39,787 bases of DNA, from the NCBI RefSeq assembly GCF_000422505.1, contig NZ_AULX01000037.1, positions 1 through 39,787 on the forward strand. The letters are read 5' to 3'. Shown in pieces: positions 16,406 to 22,529 of this stretch; the stretch's first letter is position 1; every line of letters begins with the position of its first letter. Source of the stretch: Paenibacillus pinihumi DSM 23905 = JCM 16419 (GTDB lineage: Bacteria > Bacillota > Bacilli > Paenibacillales > Paenibacillaceae). A program made the position numbers and the translations under genes. The notes beneath the pieces are model-generated. The model did not search any database and was not told the DNA's origin. It saw only the letters and a program-made list of their open reading frames with translations.

Positions 16406-16836
16406 TGAACTTTCTTACGGTAAATCCCGGAACGGGCGTAGCGGCGGGCGGAATCGGCGCGGTAATCGGATTCGCATTCGGCGGATGGTCGGAGGCACTT
16501 ACGTTTCTCTTAATCGCGATGGTCGTCGATATCATATCCGGAGTCACGGCTTCGCTTAAGGAGGGCCGCGGGCTTAACTCGGCGGTGGCCTCCGTGGGCC
16601 TGGCGAAAAAGGGACTCATGCTGCTCGTAATTATCCTGGCGCACCGGATCGACGTGCTGCTTGAGCTTAACGCTGTGGTCATCGCGGCCACGGCGTATTT
16701 TTATATCGCGAATGAACTCGTAAGTATAACCGAGAATATCGGGCGGGCGGGCCTCGCGCTGCCGGATAAGATTACGGATATTATCGAGGTTTTGAAGCGG
16801 AAGGGCGACGCGGCCTCGAAAGGAGACGATAAATGA
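16402..16836 (+). CDS. Phage holin (Phage_holin_4_1/TcdE-like)
   Basis: A 144-residue membrane protein with three to four hydrophobic segments: near 8-28 (GTGVAAGGIGAVIGFAFGG), 33-50 with FLLIAMVVDIISGVTASLKEG, about 70-85, and about 92-112. The MVVDIISGVTASLKEGRGLN segment with D-x2-SG and a following KKG is the hallmark of the toxin-secretion/phage-lysis holin family. A charged C-terminus (VLKRKGDAASKGDDK) follows. It times lysis by opening membrane holes for the amidase, whose start overlaps its stop. Confidence 0.9.
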   Translation: MMNFLTVNPGTGVAAGGIGAVIGFAFGGWSEALTFLLIAMVVDIISGVTASLKEGRGLNSAVASVGLAKKGLMLLVIILAHRIDVLLELNAVVIAATAYFYIANELVSITENIGRAGLALPDKITDIIEVLKRKGDAASKGDDK

Positions 16837-17594
16837 TGAAAATTGCGATTGATGCCGGTCATGGTCCGAATACCGCAGGCAAACGATGCCCGGACGATAG
16901 TATGCGGGAATTTGCGTTCAACGCCGCGGTCGCCTATTACGTGCGGGAGGACCTCGTAAAGTATTCCGGCGTATCCGTCCTGTTTACACACGCTGCGGAC
17001 GGCAGCCGAGACGTTCCCTTATCGGAAAGGGTGCGGGCAGCAAACGGTTGGTCGGCGGATATCTTCGTGTCCATTCATGCAAATGCGGCCGGTAACGGGT
17101 GGAGCGATGCTAGCGGAATCGAGACGTTTGCTTCCGTGAATGCTTCGGCGGCTTCCGTCAAATTGGCCGAAGCCGTACAGCGGAGGCTCATCGAGGAAAC
17201 TGGCCGACGGGACCGCGGCGTAAAGAGATCGGACTTTTACGTAATCAAAAATACCGCCATGCCTGCGATTCTGGTCGAGGCCGGCTTCATGACGAACCGG
17301 ACGGAAGCGGAGCTGTTGAAATCGGACGGATACAGGCGTAAGGTCGCGACGGCTATCGTTGGGGCAATCGTACGATTGTACGGACTGAAACCGAAGGAGG
17401 AACCGAAAGTGATCGAGGAGCCCGAGAAAGCCGGCAGGCTCGAAGCCACCGTAAAAGTAAACGGGACTGCATTAGCCGAAAAAGGCTACGTGGAGAAAGG
17501 TGTTACTTACGTGCCGGTTCGGGCCGTAGCCGAAGCGTTGGGCGCGAAGGTGAAGTGGGATGGCGCGGCGAAGACGGTGGAGATTACGAGGTAG
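16833..17594 (+). CDS. Endolysin: N-acetylmuramoyl-L-alanine amidase (Amidase_3) with stalk domain
   Basis: A 253-residue protein. The Amidase_3 catalytic domain (1-182) shows the zinc and catalytic residues in order: DAGHG (His10), Glu26 in MREFAFN, SIHANA (His82) and ILVEAGFMTN (Glu149). It cleaves the amide between muramic acid and L-alanine. After a Glu/Pro/Lys linker, residues 205-253 form a copper-amine-oxidase-N domain (VNGTALAEKGYVEKG, VPVRAVAEALGAKVKWDG) that presumably binds the wall. There is no signal peptide, as usual for a holin-dependent endolysin. It overlaps the holin stop by four bases. Confidence 0.93.
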   Translation: MMKIAIDAGHGPNTAGKRCPDDSMREFAFNAAVAYYVREDLVKYSGVSVLFTHAADGSRDVPLSERVRAANGWSADIFVSIHANAAGNGWSDASGIETFASVNASAASVKLAEAVQRRLIEETGRRDRGVKRSDFYVIKNTAMPAILVEAGFMTNRTEAELLKSDGYRRKVATAIVGAIVRLYGLKPKEEPKVIEEPEKAGRLEATVKVNGTALAEKGYVEKGVTYVPVRAVAEALGAKVKWDGAAKTVEITR

Positions 17595-17609
17595 TGCGGT
17601 ATATTTTGC

Positions 17610-17638
17610 TTGAAATCCGCGGCTCCTTTGGGTACAAT
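17610..17638 (+). promoter_or_regulatory. Strong sigma-A-type promoter after the endolysin
   Basis: TTGAAA (17610-17615), a 17-base spacer and TACAAT (17633-17638). It points rightward into a stretch without an ORF that ends in a terminator-like hairpin. Confidence 0.6.
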
Positions 17639-17644
17639 ACGATT

Positions 17645-17742
17645 AGCGAGATTGGTCGTTAGAGGCGTGGAACAATAACAATCCCCCGAGCGATTATCAA
17701 CCCACAATACCGTGCGAAAACGTTGATTTAACGGGCTTTTTG
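17645..17742 (+). ncRNA. Candidate small RNA at the prophage right end
   Basis: Between the promoter at 17610-17638 and a T run at 17737-17741 there are about 98 bases with no start codon leading to a credible peptide. The 3' part folds with atcaac (17696-17701) against gttgat (17722-17727) and cccg (17685-17688) against cggg (17732-17735), followed by CTTTTTG: a rho-independent terminator with an internal loop. Inference only; no known RNA family was recognised. Confidence 0.35.
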
Positions 17743-17743
17743 C

Positions 17744-17905
17744 TTACGTTGGCATACCGTTATAATTCACAATCGAGAATCCGAACGCAACCGCTACCTG
17801 CGGCTGCGGCTCCAGCTTCAGAACAGCTACCGATGCGGGCAAACCGAGCGAAGCGGGCGAGTGCTGATTAAGCGAATACCATTCTGCTTCATTGTCCTCT
17901 CTTGC
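17744..17905 (-). pseudogene. Possible 3' remnant of a host gene at the prophage junction
   Basis: On the minus strand an open, G+C-rich segment ends at TAA (17746-17744) and reads like a protein C-terminus (LGLPASVAVLKLEPQ ... FSIVNYNG). The LP-x-SVAVLKL pattern resembles the terminal beta domains of some glycoside hydrolases, but that is weak. No start, ribosome binding site or upstream domain is present; upstream the frame enters a terminator hairpin. It may be what remained after phage integration, or chance. Confidence 0.25.
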
Positions 17906-17978
17906 AGTTGATGGTTGATCCCGGCTGTTAGGGAGGTTTTTATTTTGCAGATCATACAACAAAATAAGCATTTGTACG

Positions 17979-18025
17979 AAATAGAGTTCTCGTCCTCCGA
18001 TTTGAAGGACAAGAGCTCTATTTTC
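17979..18025. terminator. Long hairpin terminator downstream of the TagO-like gene
   Basis: Arms 17979-17995 and 18007-18023 pair over 17 bases with two G-U type positions and an 11-base loop. A T-rich tail follows on the plus strand and a shorter T stretch on the minus strand. It lies 35 bases beyond the stop of the minus-strand transferase gene and can serve it. Confidence 0.65.
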
Positions 18026-18059
18026 ATTATTTATATGCAACCATGGAGCCGATCTCCAA

Positions 18060-19055
18060 TTAATAAATATTAATTAATAACAATATAATAGAAGACAACG
18101 AGAAGCAAATGCTGATCAGGAACAGGAAGGAAATCACCTGTACCGGTTTGAGGCCTGTATGCAGAAGGCGGTAATGAATCTGGCTGGCATCGGCCTGATA
18201 GATCGGCTTCTTTTGCAGGAGACGCTTGAAGACAACGAACAGGTTATCGAAGATCGGAACGCCAAGCGCCAGAATTGGAATAAACAGCGACAGCACGGTT
18301 GCCTGCTTGAATGCGCCGTCGAGCGCAATAACGCTTAATATGAATCCCAGAAATGTTGCCCCCGCATCCCCCATGAATACTTTGGCCGGCGGCTTGTTAT
18401 ACCGCAAATAAGCCAGGGCCACGCCTACCAAAATAATCGCCATAATCGCCGAGTCCGTCTGACCCATTGCACAGGCAACTATGAAGAGTGTCATCGAAGA
18501 AATGGTGGACAATCCCCCGGCAAGCCCGTCCATTCCGTCCGAGAAATTAATAACAGTCGTCACGCCAAATATCCAGGCAATGGTCAGAATGAATTGCAGT
18601 AAATAAGGAAGATGAACGAATTCGGAGGTGAACGGATTAATAAACCCCTCGAATGTGATGCCTGAAAAAAAGACGATTACTGCAGCCATAATCTGTACAA
18701 TGAACTTGGGCAGCGCCGGGAAGTCTTTACCGCGGGTTTTATACCAGTCGTCGATCGTACCGATTGTCAGCAACAACACAGAACCCGCTAATATGCCGAA
18801 GGTTGCAGGCGTCACGGATGAAGTAAAGATGAAGTAAGCAATGAAAAAGCCCAGAAATATCGCATAGCTCGCTGTCAGAGGGATCGGTTCTTTATGTATT
18901 TTGCGCTCTGTGTCTTGTCTTGGTTTATCGAGAAAATCGATACGGAATGCTAACTTGCGAAATGGGGGAATCAAAAATAGAACAATGGCAAAAGCGGTTA
19001 AAAAAGAAGCCAGATAAATAATAAGGACCATCTCCTGTTCATATAGAATCTGCAT
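18060..19055 (-). CDS. Undecaprenyl-phosphate sugar-1-phosphate transferase (TagO/WecA/MraY family)
   Basis: A 331-residue polytopic membrane protein with about 10-11 hydrophobic segments. Family motifs in order: IDDWYKTRGK (101-110, the Asp pair), NFSDGMDGLAGG (170-181, substrate/Mg loop), MGDAGATFLG (228-237), and the cytoplasmic PIFDN...RLLQKKPIYQADASQIHYRLL region (shown in parts, 267-298). It transfers GlcNAc-1-phosphate or a related sugar phosphate to undecaprenyl phosphate, the first step of teichoic acid or other wall glycan synthesis. The usual HxHH motif reads QIHY here, so sugar specificity may differ. No clear ribosome binding site precedes ATG 19055; the Met at residue 9 is an alternative start. 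Confidence 0.85.
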   Translation of the reverse strand: MQILYEQEMVLIIYLASFLTAFAIVLFLIPPFRKLAFRIDFLDKPRQDTERKIHKEPIPLTASYAIFLGFFIAYFIFTSSVTPATFGILAGSVLLLTIGTIDDWYKTRGKDFPALPKFIVQIMAAVIVFFSGITFEGFINPFTSEFVHLPYLLQFILTIAWIFGVTTVINFSDGMDGLAGGLSTISSMTLFIVACAMGQTDSAIMAIILVGVALAYLRYNKPPAKVFMGDAGATFLGFILSVIALDGAFKQATVLSLFIPILALGVPIFDNLFVVFKRLLQKKPIYQADASQIHYRLLHTGLKPVQVISFLFLISICFSLSSIILLLINIY

Positions 19056-19183
19056 GATTCAAATCCGACCAAGCTTCGTTATACCTGTTTGTAAGATGTT
19101 TTTTGTTTAAAAATGGAGGGTTTTGAGGAATTGTGGAATTTTCTTCAATCAATTGGACGATCCTCCGGCTGAAAAGGTTTCAA

Positions 19184-19239
19184 AAATACCCGTAGTCCAG
19201 GAGAATCCAGAATTGAATTCCCCAAACCGACGGGTATTT
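19184..19239 (-). terminator. Terminator for the SASP transcript
   Basis: Perfect 10-bp arms aaatacccgt (19184-19193) and acgggtattt (19230-19239), with a second 7-bp stem inside. On the minus strand it ends in GGTATTTTTG, a T tract. It lies about 50 bases beyond the 47-residue ORF that follows the SASP gene. Confidence 0.65.
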
Positions 19240-19285
19240 AGTCAAACCTGTTTATTATGTAACCCGTATCCCCAAAGGGGGAAGA

Positions 19286-19429
19286 TCAGGTTGCATCCTG
19301 CTCATTTTGTGGCTGATAGGCGATTACGACAATGTCTTCGCCTGTGATATCCCGGCAATGCGCCTCAAATTGCTGCAGCTCCTCGAGCAGGGAAGAAGGG
19401 AGATTGGCCGGAAGATATTCGCTGTCCAT
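19286..19429 (-). CDS. Small 47-residue protein downstream of the SASP gene
   Basis: The ORF starts at ATG two bases after the SASP stop codon and ends at TGA before a terminator. The product begins MDSEYLPANLPSSLLEELQQ, followed by an acidic helix and a strand IVVIAYQP. Codon choice resembles the host genes. No clear ribosome binding site is seen, so translation would be coupled to the SASP gene. The sequence is not recognised; a forespore role is inferred only from co-transcription. Confidence 0.5.
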   Translation of the reverse strand: MDSEYLPANLPSSLLEELQQFEAHCRDITGEDIVVIAYQPQNEQDAT

Positions 19430-19431
19430 GA

Positions 19432-19641
19432 TTAGACTGAGCGGCCGCCGAGCTGCTGCTCAGCGATTTGCACCAGACGGCGTGTGATGTATCCGCCGAG
19501 TGAACCGGCATCACGAGTAGCCATGTTGCCATAGTAGCCGTCCTGCGGGATTTGAATGCCCAACTCTTGTGCGACCTCATATTTCATTTGCTCCAGCGCT
19601 GCGCGCGCTTGTGGGACTACCAGCTGATTGTTTCTTGCCAT
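19432..19641 (-). CDS. Small acid-soluble spore protein, alpha/beta type
   Basis: A 69-residue SASP. The start is placed at ATG 19641 (MARNNQLVVPQA) because AGGAGGTGG lies just upstream; the in-frame GTG at 19650 overlaps that site. The GPR protease site is KYEVAQELG. The DNA-binding C-terminal part reads GNMATRDAGSLGGYITRRLV then QIAEQQLGG, the family signature. SASPs coat forespore DNA, convert it to A-like form and protect it from UV and heat; GPR degrades them at germination. A sigma-G-like promoter lies upstream and a small ORF follows. Confidence 0.95.
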   Translation of the reverse strand: MARNNQLVVPQARAALEQMKYEVAQELGIQIPQDGYYGNMATRDAGSLGGYITRRLVQIAEQQLGGRSV

Positions 19642-19669
19642 TTTATCCACCTCCTGGTTTATTCAGGAG

Positions 19670-19700
19670 TATTATTCAACAAGTCCGACGGCTTTATGCA
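19670..19700 (-). promoter_or_regulatory. Sigma-G-type promoter of the SASP gene
   Basis: Read on the minus strand: TGCATA (19700-19695), an 18-base spacer, AATAATA (19676-19670). This fits the sigma-G consensus TGmATA / CATnnTA with one mismatch, at suitable distance from the start. Forespore-specific expression is known for this family. Confidence 0.6.
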
Positions 19701-19842
19701 TATATATGGGATGGAAGCAATATTTTTTATGGTTGTATCCTGCCATCCAATTAAGGCGTCTGACAGGCGTCAATCATCCAAGAGACACCTGTCTCTCCTA
19801 CATACATATATAGTATAACTCCAAGAAAGGAGACTTGAAGAG

Positions 19843-20514
19843 ATGGGCGAAGGTATCGGAAGACAACTTGCCAGCAAATGGGCCAAGACATCGGCGCTGC
19901 TGTCGCATCCGCGAATTGCTCCCCATATTCCTCCTACAAGAATCTATACCAAAGAGAATTTGCGCAGTATGCTCTCCGCTTATGGCATGGTCGTCATTAA
20001 GCCGGTGAGGGGGGCAGGGGGACATGGCGTTATCAAAGTCAACCGTACGAACGGCGGCTACAGCTATACGTATTACTCGGACCGGAGAAGCTTCTCTTCC
20101 TTTGAATCCTTAACCGCTTCCCTCGCACGAGTTAAGAAAAACAGGAGGTATTTGATCCAGCGCGGCATCCATCTGGCCACAATCAGCGGACGGCCAATTG
20201 ATTACCGGGTGAAGCATGTCAAGGCAGGGGAAGGCTGGGTGATCCGTTCCATGGTAGGCCGGCTGGCGCGCCAAGGACTGTTCGTCACAAACTTGTGCCG
20301 GGGCGGCACACAAATGACGGCTGCCCAGGGAATTAGAAGATCGCTCTCTTCCGGACTTGTCAAACGCAAGAAATATGAAATGCGGGAACTGACCCGAATC
20401 TCAACCCGGGTACTGGAGAGCAGGTTTCCAGGGGTAGGCCAGCTCGGCTTTGACTACGGACTTGACCGTAACGGAAAGATATGGATTTTTGAGGTCAATA
20501 CCCGTCCGCAATAA
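19843..20514 (+). CDS. YheC/YheD-like endospore coat-associated ATP-grasp protein
   Basis: A 223-residue protein of the YheC/YheD family, shorter than the usual 350-450 residues because it is essentially the ATP-grasp domain. Seen: an N-terminal SKWAKTSALLSHPRIAPHIP segment, MVVIKPVRGAGGHGVIKV (ATP-binding lysine and glycine-rich loop, about 48-66), YLIQRGIHL, RPIDYRVKHVKAGEGW, and the C-terminal metal site GFDYGLDRNGKIWIFEVNTR with Glu and Asn. Relatives associate with spores; the reaction is not established. It has an AAAGGAG site and lies divergent to the SASP gene. Confidence 0.85.
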   Translation: MGEGIGRQLASKWAKTSALLSHPRIAPHIPPTRIYTKENLRSMLSAYGMVVIKPVRGAGGHGVIKVNRTNGGYSYTYYSDRRSFSSFESLTASLARVKKNRRYLIQRGIHLATISGRPIDYRVKHVKAGEGWVIRSMVGRLARQGLFVTNLCRGGTQMTAAQGIRRSLSSGLVKRKKYEMRELTRISTRVLESRFPGVGQLGFDYGLDRNGKIWIFEVNTRPQ

Positions 20515-20532
20515 TATACAAAATCATTCATA

Positions 20533-20569
20533 GGTTGACAAAATTTTCGTTCATGAAAATTTATCAACC
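20533..20569. repeat. Long inverted repeat after the YheC/YheD-like gene
   Basis: Left arm 20533-20548 (ggttgacaaaattttc) and right arm 20555-20569 (gaaaatttatcaacc) pair over about 15 bases with one mismatch/bulge and a 6-base loop. No T tract follows directly, so it is either a weak terminator for the upstream gene or a protein-binding palindrome 58 bases ahead of the DnaA-box cluster. Confidence 0.6.
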
Positions 20570-20627
20570 AATGGTTATTCATTTGATTTTTTTATGAAAC
20601 AGATCTGAAAATTGGGTGTGTATAAAA

Positions 20628-20716
20628 TTATCCACATCATCCCCAAGTGATTTTCCTCACAATTCGACGCCTGTCCACATTCTGTGCACATGATTTCCAC
20701 ACAGTAATGTGGATAA
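20628..20716. promoter_or_regulatory. DnaA-box cluster upstream of sda
   Basis: Two perfect DnaA boxes in opposite orientation: TTATCCACA at 20628-20636 and TGTGGATAA at 20708-20716. Between them are weaker 7-of-9 matches at 20671-20679 (ctgtccaca), about 20683-20691 (tgtgcacat) and about 20694-20702 (tttccacac region). In B. subtilis sda transcription is known to depend on DnaA, and this layout upstream of an Sda gene fits that control. Confidence 0.8.
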
Positions 20717-20738
20717 ATGGAACAGTTGTTCTTATAAT
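20710..20738 (+). promoter_or_regulatory. Predicted sda promoter
   Basis: TATAAT at 20733-20738 with a weak -35 (TGGATA, 20710-20715) 17 bases upstream. The -35 lies inside the second perfect DnaA box, so bound DnaA would touch RNA polymerase directly. The predicted start is about 45 bases before the sda ATG. Confidence 0.55.
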
Positions 20739-20787
20739 TGGGACATGTTAAGATGATGAGGAAGAAAAAGGGAAGGATGTGTTGAAC

Positions 20788-20931
20788 ATGGAGATCCTTT
20801 CAGATGAAATGCTTGTCGACAGTTACAACTTGGCGGTGCAGCTTGGTTTAGACCCTGAATTTATTGGAATGCTTTTCGAGGAAATCAAAAAAAGAGAGAT
20901 TGAACCCAAAAAGTATAGGCTGGGTGCGTAA
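20788..20931 (+). CDS. sda: Sporulation checkpoint inhibitor Sda
   Basis: A 47-residue protein (MEILSDEMLVDSYNLAVQLG then LDPEFIGMLFEEIKKREIEP) closely following the pattern of B. subtilis Sda (46 residues): LSDE-L-SY at the start, a D/NxxFI turn between two helices, and an E-IK-R basic end. Sda binds the kinase KinA and stops the Spo0A phosphorelay when replication is active or blocked. It is preceded by a DnaA-box cluster and promoter. ATG 20788 is used; in-frame TTG 20782 and GTG 20779, closer to GGAAGG (20771-20776), are alternatives. Confidence 0.88.
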   Translation: MEILSDEMLVDSYNLAVQLGLDPEFIGMLFEEIKKREIEPKKYRLGA

Positions 20932-20942
20932 GGAGTAAGGGT

Positions 20943-21194
20943 TCATATTCCGTACGATTCCCGCCCGGCAACCATGATTTCGGTCACATTCCCGCATTTC
21001 TTACAGTGGCATTGATGCTGGCAGTACGTTTTATTGTGGGAGTTGGACAAGTGTCCCGCTTCATTATCTATAGGTTGATAAGGAGCGTAGGGACCCCATT
21101 CGTCCTGTACTCTTCCATCATCCGTCATCATGCCGTCACAAGCAGGACATTCGATTTTCAACACATGAATTCCATTGCACACCGGACATAACAC
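20943..21194 (-). CDS. Small zinc-ribbon protein of unknown function
   Basis: An 83-residue protein with a CPVC and a CPAC pair near the N-terminus and a C-terminal CQHQCHCKKC cluster (about 58-67), enough ligands for one or two zinc sites. The start is GTG (21194), 11 bases after AAAGGAGG (21213-21206); the nearby ATG is out of frame. It is convergent with sda, with 11 bases between the stops. Its ribosome binding site lies in the arm of a long leader hairpin. The family is not recognised; a nucleic-acid or metal role is possible. Confidence 0.65.
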   Translation of the reverse strand: MLCPVCNGIHVLKIECPACDGMMTDDGRVQDEWGPYAPYQPIDNEAGHLSNSHNKTYCQHQCHCKKCGNVTEIMVAGRESYGI

Positions 21195-21195
21195 A

Positions 21196-21266
21196 GGCAG
21201 GGTATCCTCCTTTGGCCGTTAAGCGTTTGCTTGACGTGAATAAAGCCAAGGGTAGGATACCCTGTC
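21196..21266. repeat. Three-segment long hairpin in the leader of the zinc-ribbon gene
   Basis: Nested arms: cagggtatcct (21198-21208) with aggataccctg (21254-21264), cctttggc (about 21209-21216) with gccaaggg, and cgttaagc with gcttgacg around a GTTT loop. On the minus strand this forms the leader of the zinc-ribbon gene and the inner 3' arm contains its AAAGGAGG. On the plus strand it is followed by TCCTTTTTT and could terminate transcription. Confidence 0.6.
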
Positions 21267-21388
21267 CTTTTTTAAAATATAAGAATTTATAATAAGGCTA
21301 TGTTAAATCTTGTTGTTGATAATTGATTAATTTCCGAACAAATATGGGCGTAATAAAAGATATAATGCTAGTTCGGAGATGATATATC

Positions 21389-21657
21389 ATGGAGTTAAAG
21401 GAAATAAAGAAGCTCGCTGACGCATTAAATGAAAGCGTTAAACAGGAACTTGTATATTTCTTGCAGTTCAAGGTATCGTCAAAATTGACGAGACCTATTT
21501 CTTGCACTCTGAGAAAGGGAAAAGAAACATCTTTGAACGCAAGTCCCGTAAACGCGGCGGTAAAGCTAAATATCGTGGTATTAGTATCGACCAAATCCGA
21601 TTGAAACGCTGGATCGACCGCTCTAACGGCGTTGCAACGAAGTATCTGCAACATTAA
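21389..21657 (+). pseudogene. IS1595-family transposase remnant
   Basis: The first 25 codons (MELKEIKKLADALNESVKQE...) look like an IS1595 transposase N-terminus. In another frame from 21466 the sequence reads GIVKIDETYFLHSEKGKR, then RKSRKRGGKAKYRGIS: the first catalytic Asp (DE) with the KRGGKA-RG-S core of the ISXO2-like domain. It then jumps to the C-terminal RLKRWIDRSNGVATKYLQH and stops at 21655-21657. The rest of the catalytic core (second Asp and the last acidic/Asn residue) is deleted, so it is inactive. At least one frameshift and two internal deletions are seen. Confidence 0.8.
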
Positions 21658-21762
21658 ACGGCTTCTTATTGCTAAACTAACAGGCAGGAAAGTCCAAAAT
21701 GTGGTAGCATGAGAGGGGTAATTTGAGGGTGTGATGAATCTGTTATATTGAGGAGTGATAAA

Positions 21763-22401
21763 TTGAGGCAAGCAGGATTAGTTTTATTAGTGCTAGTTAT
21801 AATCTCCTTAGTGTCAGCATGTAGCAGTGGGAACACAGATAAGACCATGAGGTCCGAAACTCCCTTGGAAGCCCTCGAAAAAGGCCAAGTGAAAAAGTCT
21901 TTCAATCATGATATAAACAAGAATCCTGTTGAGGAATACGTTGAAAAGTTCTCTTATCTGAAACAGCTATCTTTAAAAAAGCAGGAGGCTTTTACCCGAT
22001 TTAAATCTGAGAGGAACTTGCAAGACCTTTACAATTTCACCCCTGAGGACATGGTGCTGATTTATCTTTACTGTCTATCAATAGGCGATCCAGACTTGAT
22101 ATATGAGATTACTTTTAATGGGGGGCAACTTCCTGACCAAGATAAATTTCGGAAAGATTATTTCGAGTATGCAATGAATTATGATTCCGAAACAGCAGTA
22201 CATTACAGATATTATGATTCTATAAAAGTGGATGAGAGTACGTCCGAGGAGAATAAGGTAACTGTACTTATTACGGTTAGTATAGAAACAACGACTCATT
22301 CCATGGCTCTAGGGCTACAAAAAGAAGATCAAGTATGGAAACTGGATATCTACCATTTGATAAAAGATTATATAAATAAAGCAATTGAAAACAAAACATA
22401 A
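21763..22401 (+). CDS. Lipoprotein carried as transposon passenger
   Basis: 212 residues. The start is set at TTG 21763, 7 bases after AGGAG (21751-21755); an earlier in-frame TTG (21748) has no site. A short basic N-terminus, a hydrophobic helix and the lipobox LVSAC with Cys near residue 20 predict lipidation. The mature part is a small helical/beta protein whose C-terminal half (THSMALGLQKEDQVWKLDIY) resembles NTF2/DUF4878-like stress lipoproteins by pattern only. It lies wholly between the terminal repeats of the element and is followed by a terminator there. The function is not known. Confidence 0.75.
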   Translation: MRQAGLVLLVLVIISLVSACSSGNTDKTMRSETPLEALEKGQVKKSFNHDINKNPVEEYVEKFSYLKQLSLKKQEAFTRFKSERNLQDLYNFTPEDMVLIYLYCLSIGDPDLIYEITFNGGQLPDQDKFRKDYFEYAMNYDSETAVHYRYYDSIKVDESTSEENKVTVLITVSIETTTHSMALGLQKEDQVWKLDIYHLIKDYINKAIENKT

Positions 22402-22470
22402 TAGGTTAATTCAGGTAATAAAGCTATTTCGTAAAACACTGTTAAGCTAACGGCGAACGATAGTTAAATT

Positions 22471-22500
22471 AACCGCCTTTTCAAAGGGCGGTTTTCTTTT
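22471..22500 (+). terminator. Terminator at right end of the IS1595-like element
   Basis: Arms aaccgcc (22471-22477) and ggcggtt (22487-22493), with an additional ttt/aaa pairing inside, then TTCTTTT. It lies 70 bases after the lipoprotein stop and just inside the right terminal repeat. Confidence 0.8.
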
Positions 22501-22529
22501 GGGGTAAAAACAACATTGAGATTTAACAT

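Larger units (their letters stand above)
1..17742 (+). mobile_element. Prophage late region (siphovirus), right-hand part
   Basis: A continuous + strand run of phage structural and lysis genes in canonical order: head, connectors, tail tube, G/GT, tape measure, Dit, spike, Tal, holin, amidase. Gene ends overlap or nearly touch, and codon use is uniform except in the spike/Wzy cassette. The long tape measure and G/GT chaperones, with no sheath gene, indicate a long non-contractile tail. The left end is outside the window. The right boundary must lie after the amidase stop (17594) and before the host TagO-like gene (18060). No attachment-site duplication can be checked because the left junction is not present. 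Confidence 0.9.

Noticed and set aside
17744-18040. Full 98-codon minus-strand gene
   Set aside because: Its first half is translated from the terminator hairpin and has no start signal; at most the last 160 bases may be a gene remnant.
19123-19347. 74-codon plus-strand ORF
   Set aside because: It covers the SASP terminator and part of the minus-strand 47-residue ORF; it shows no protein-like pattern.
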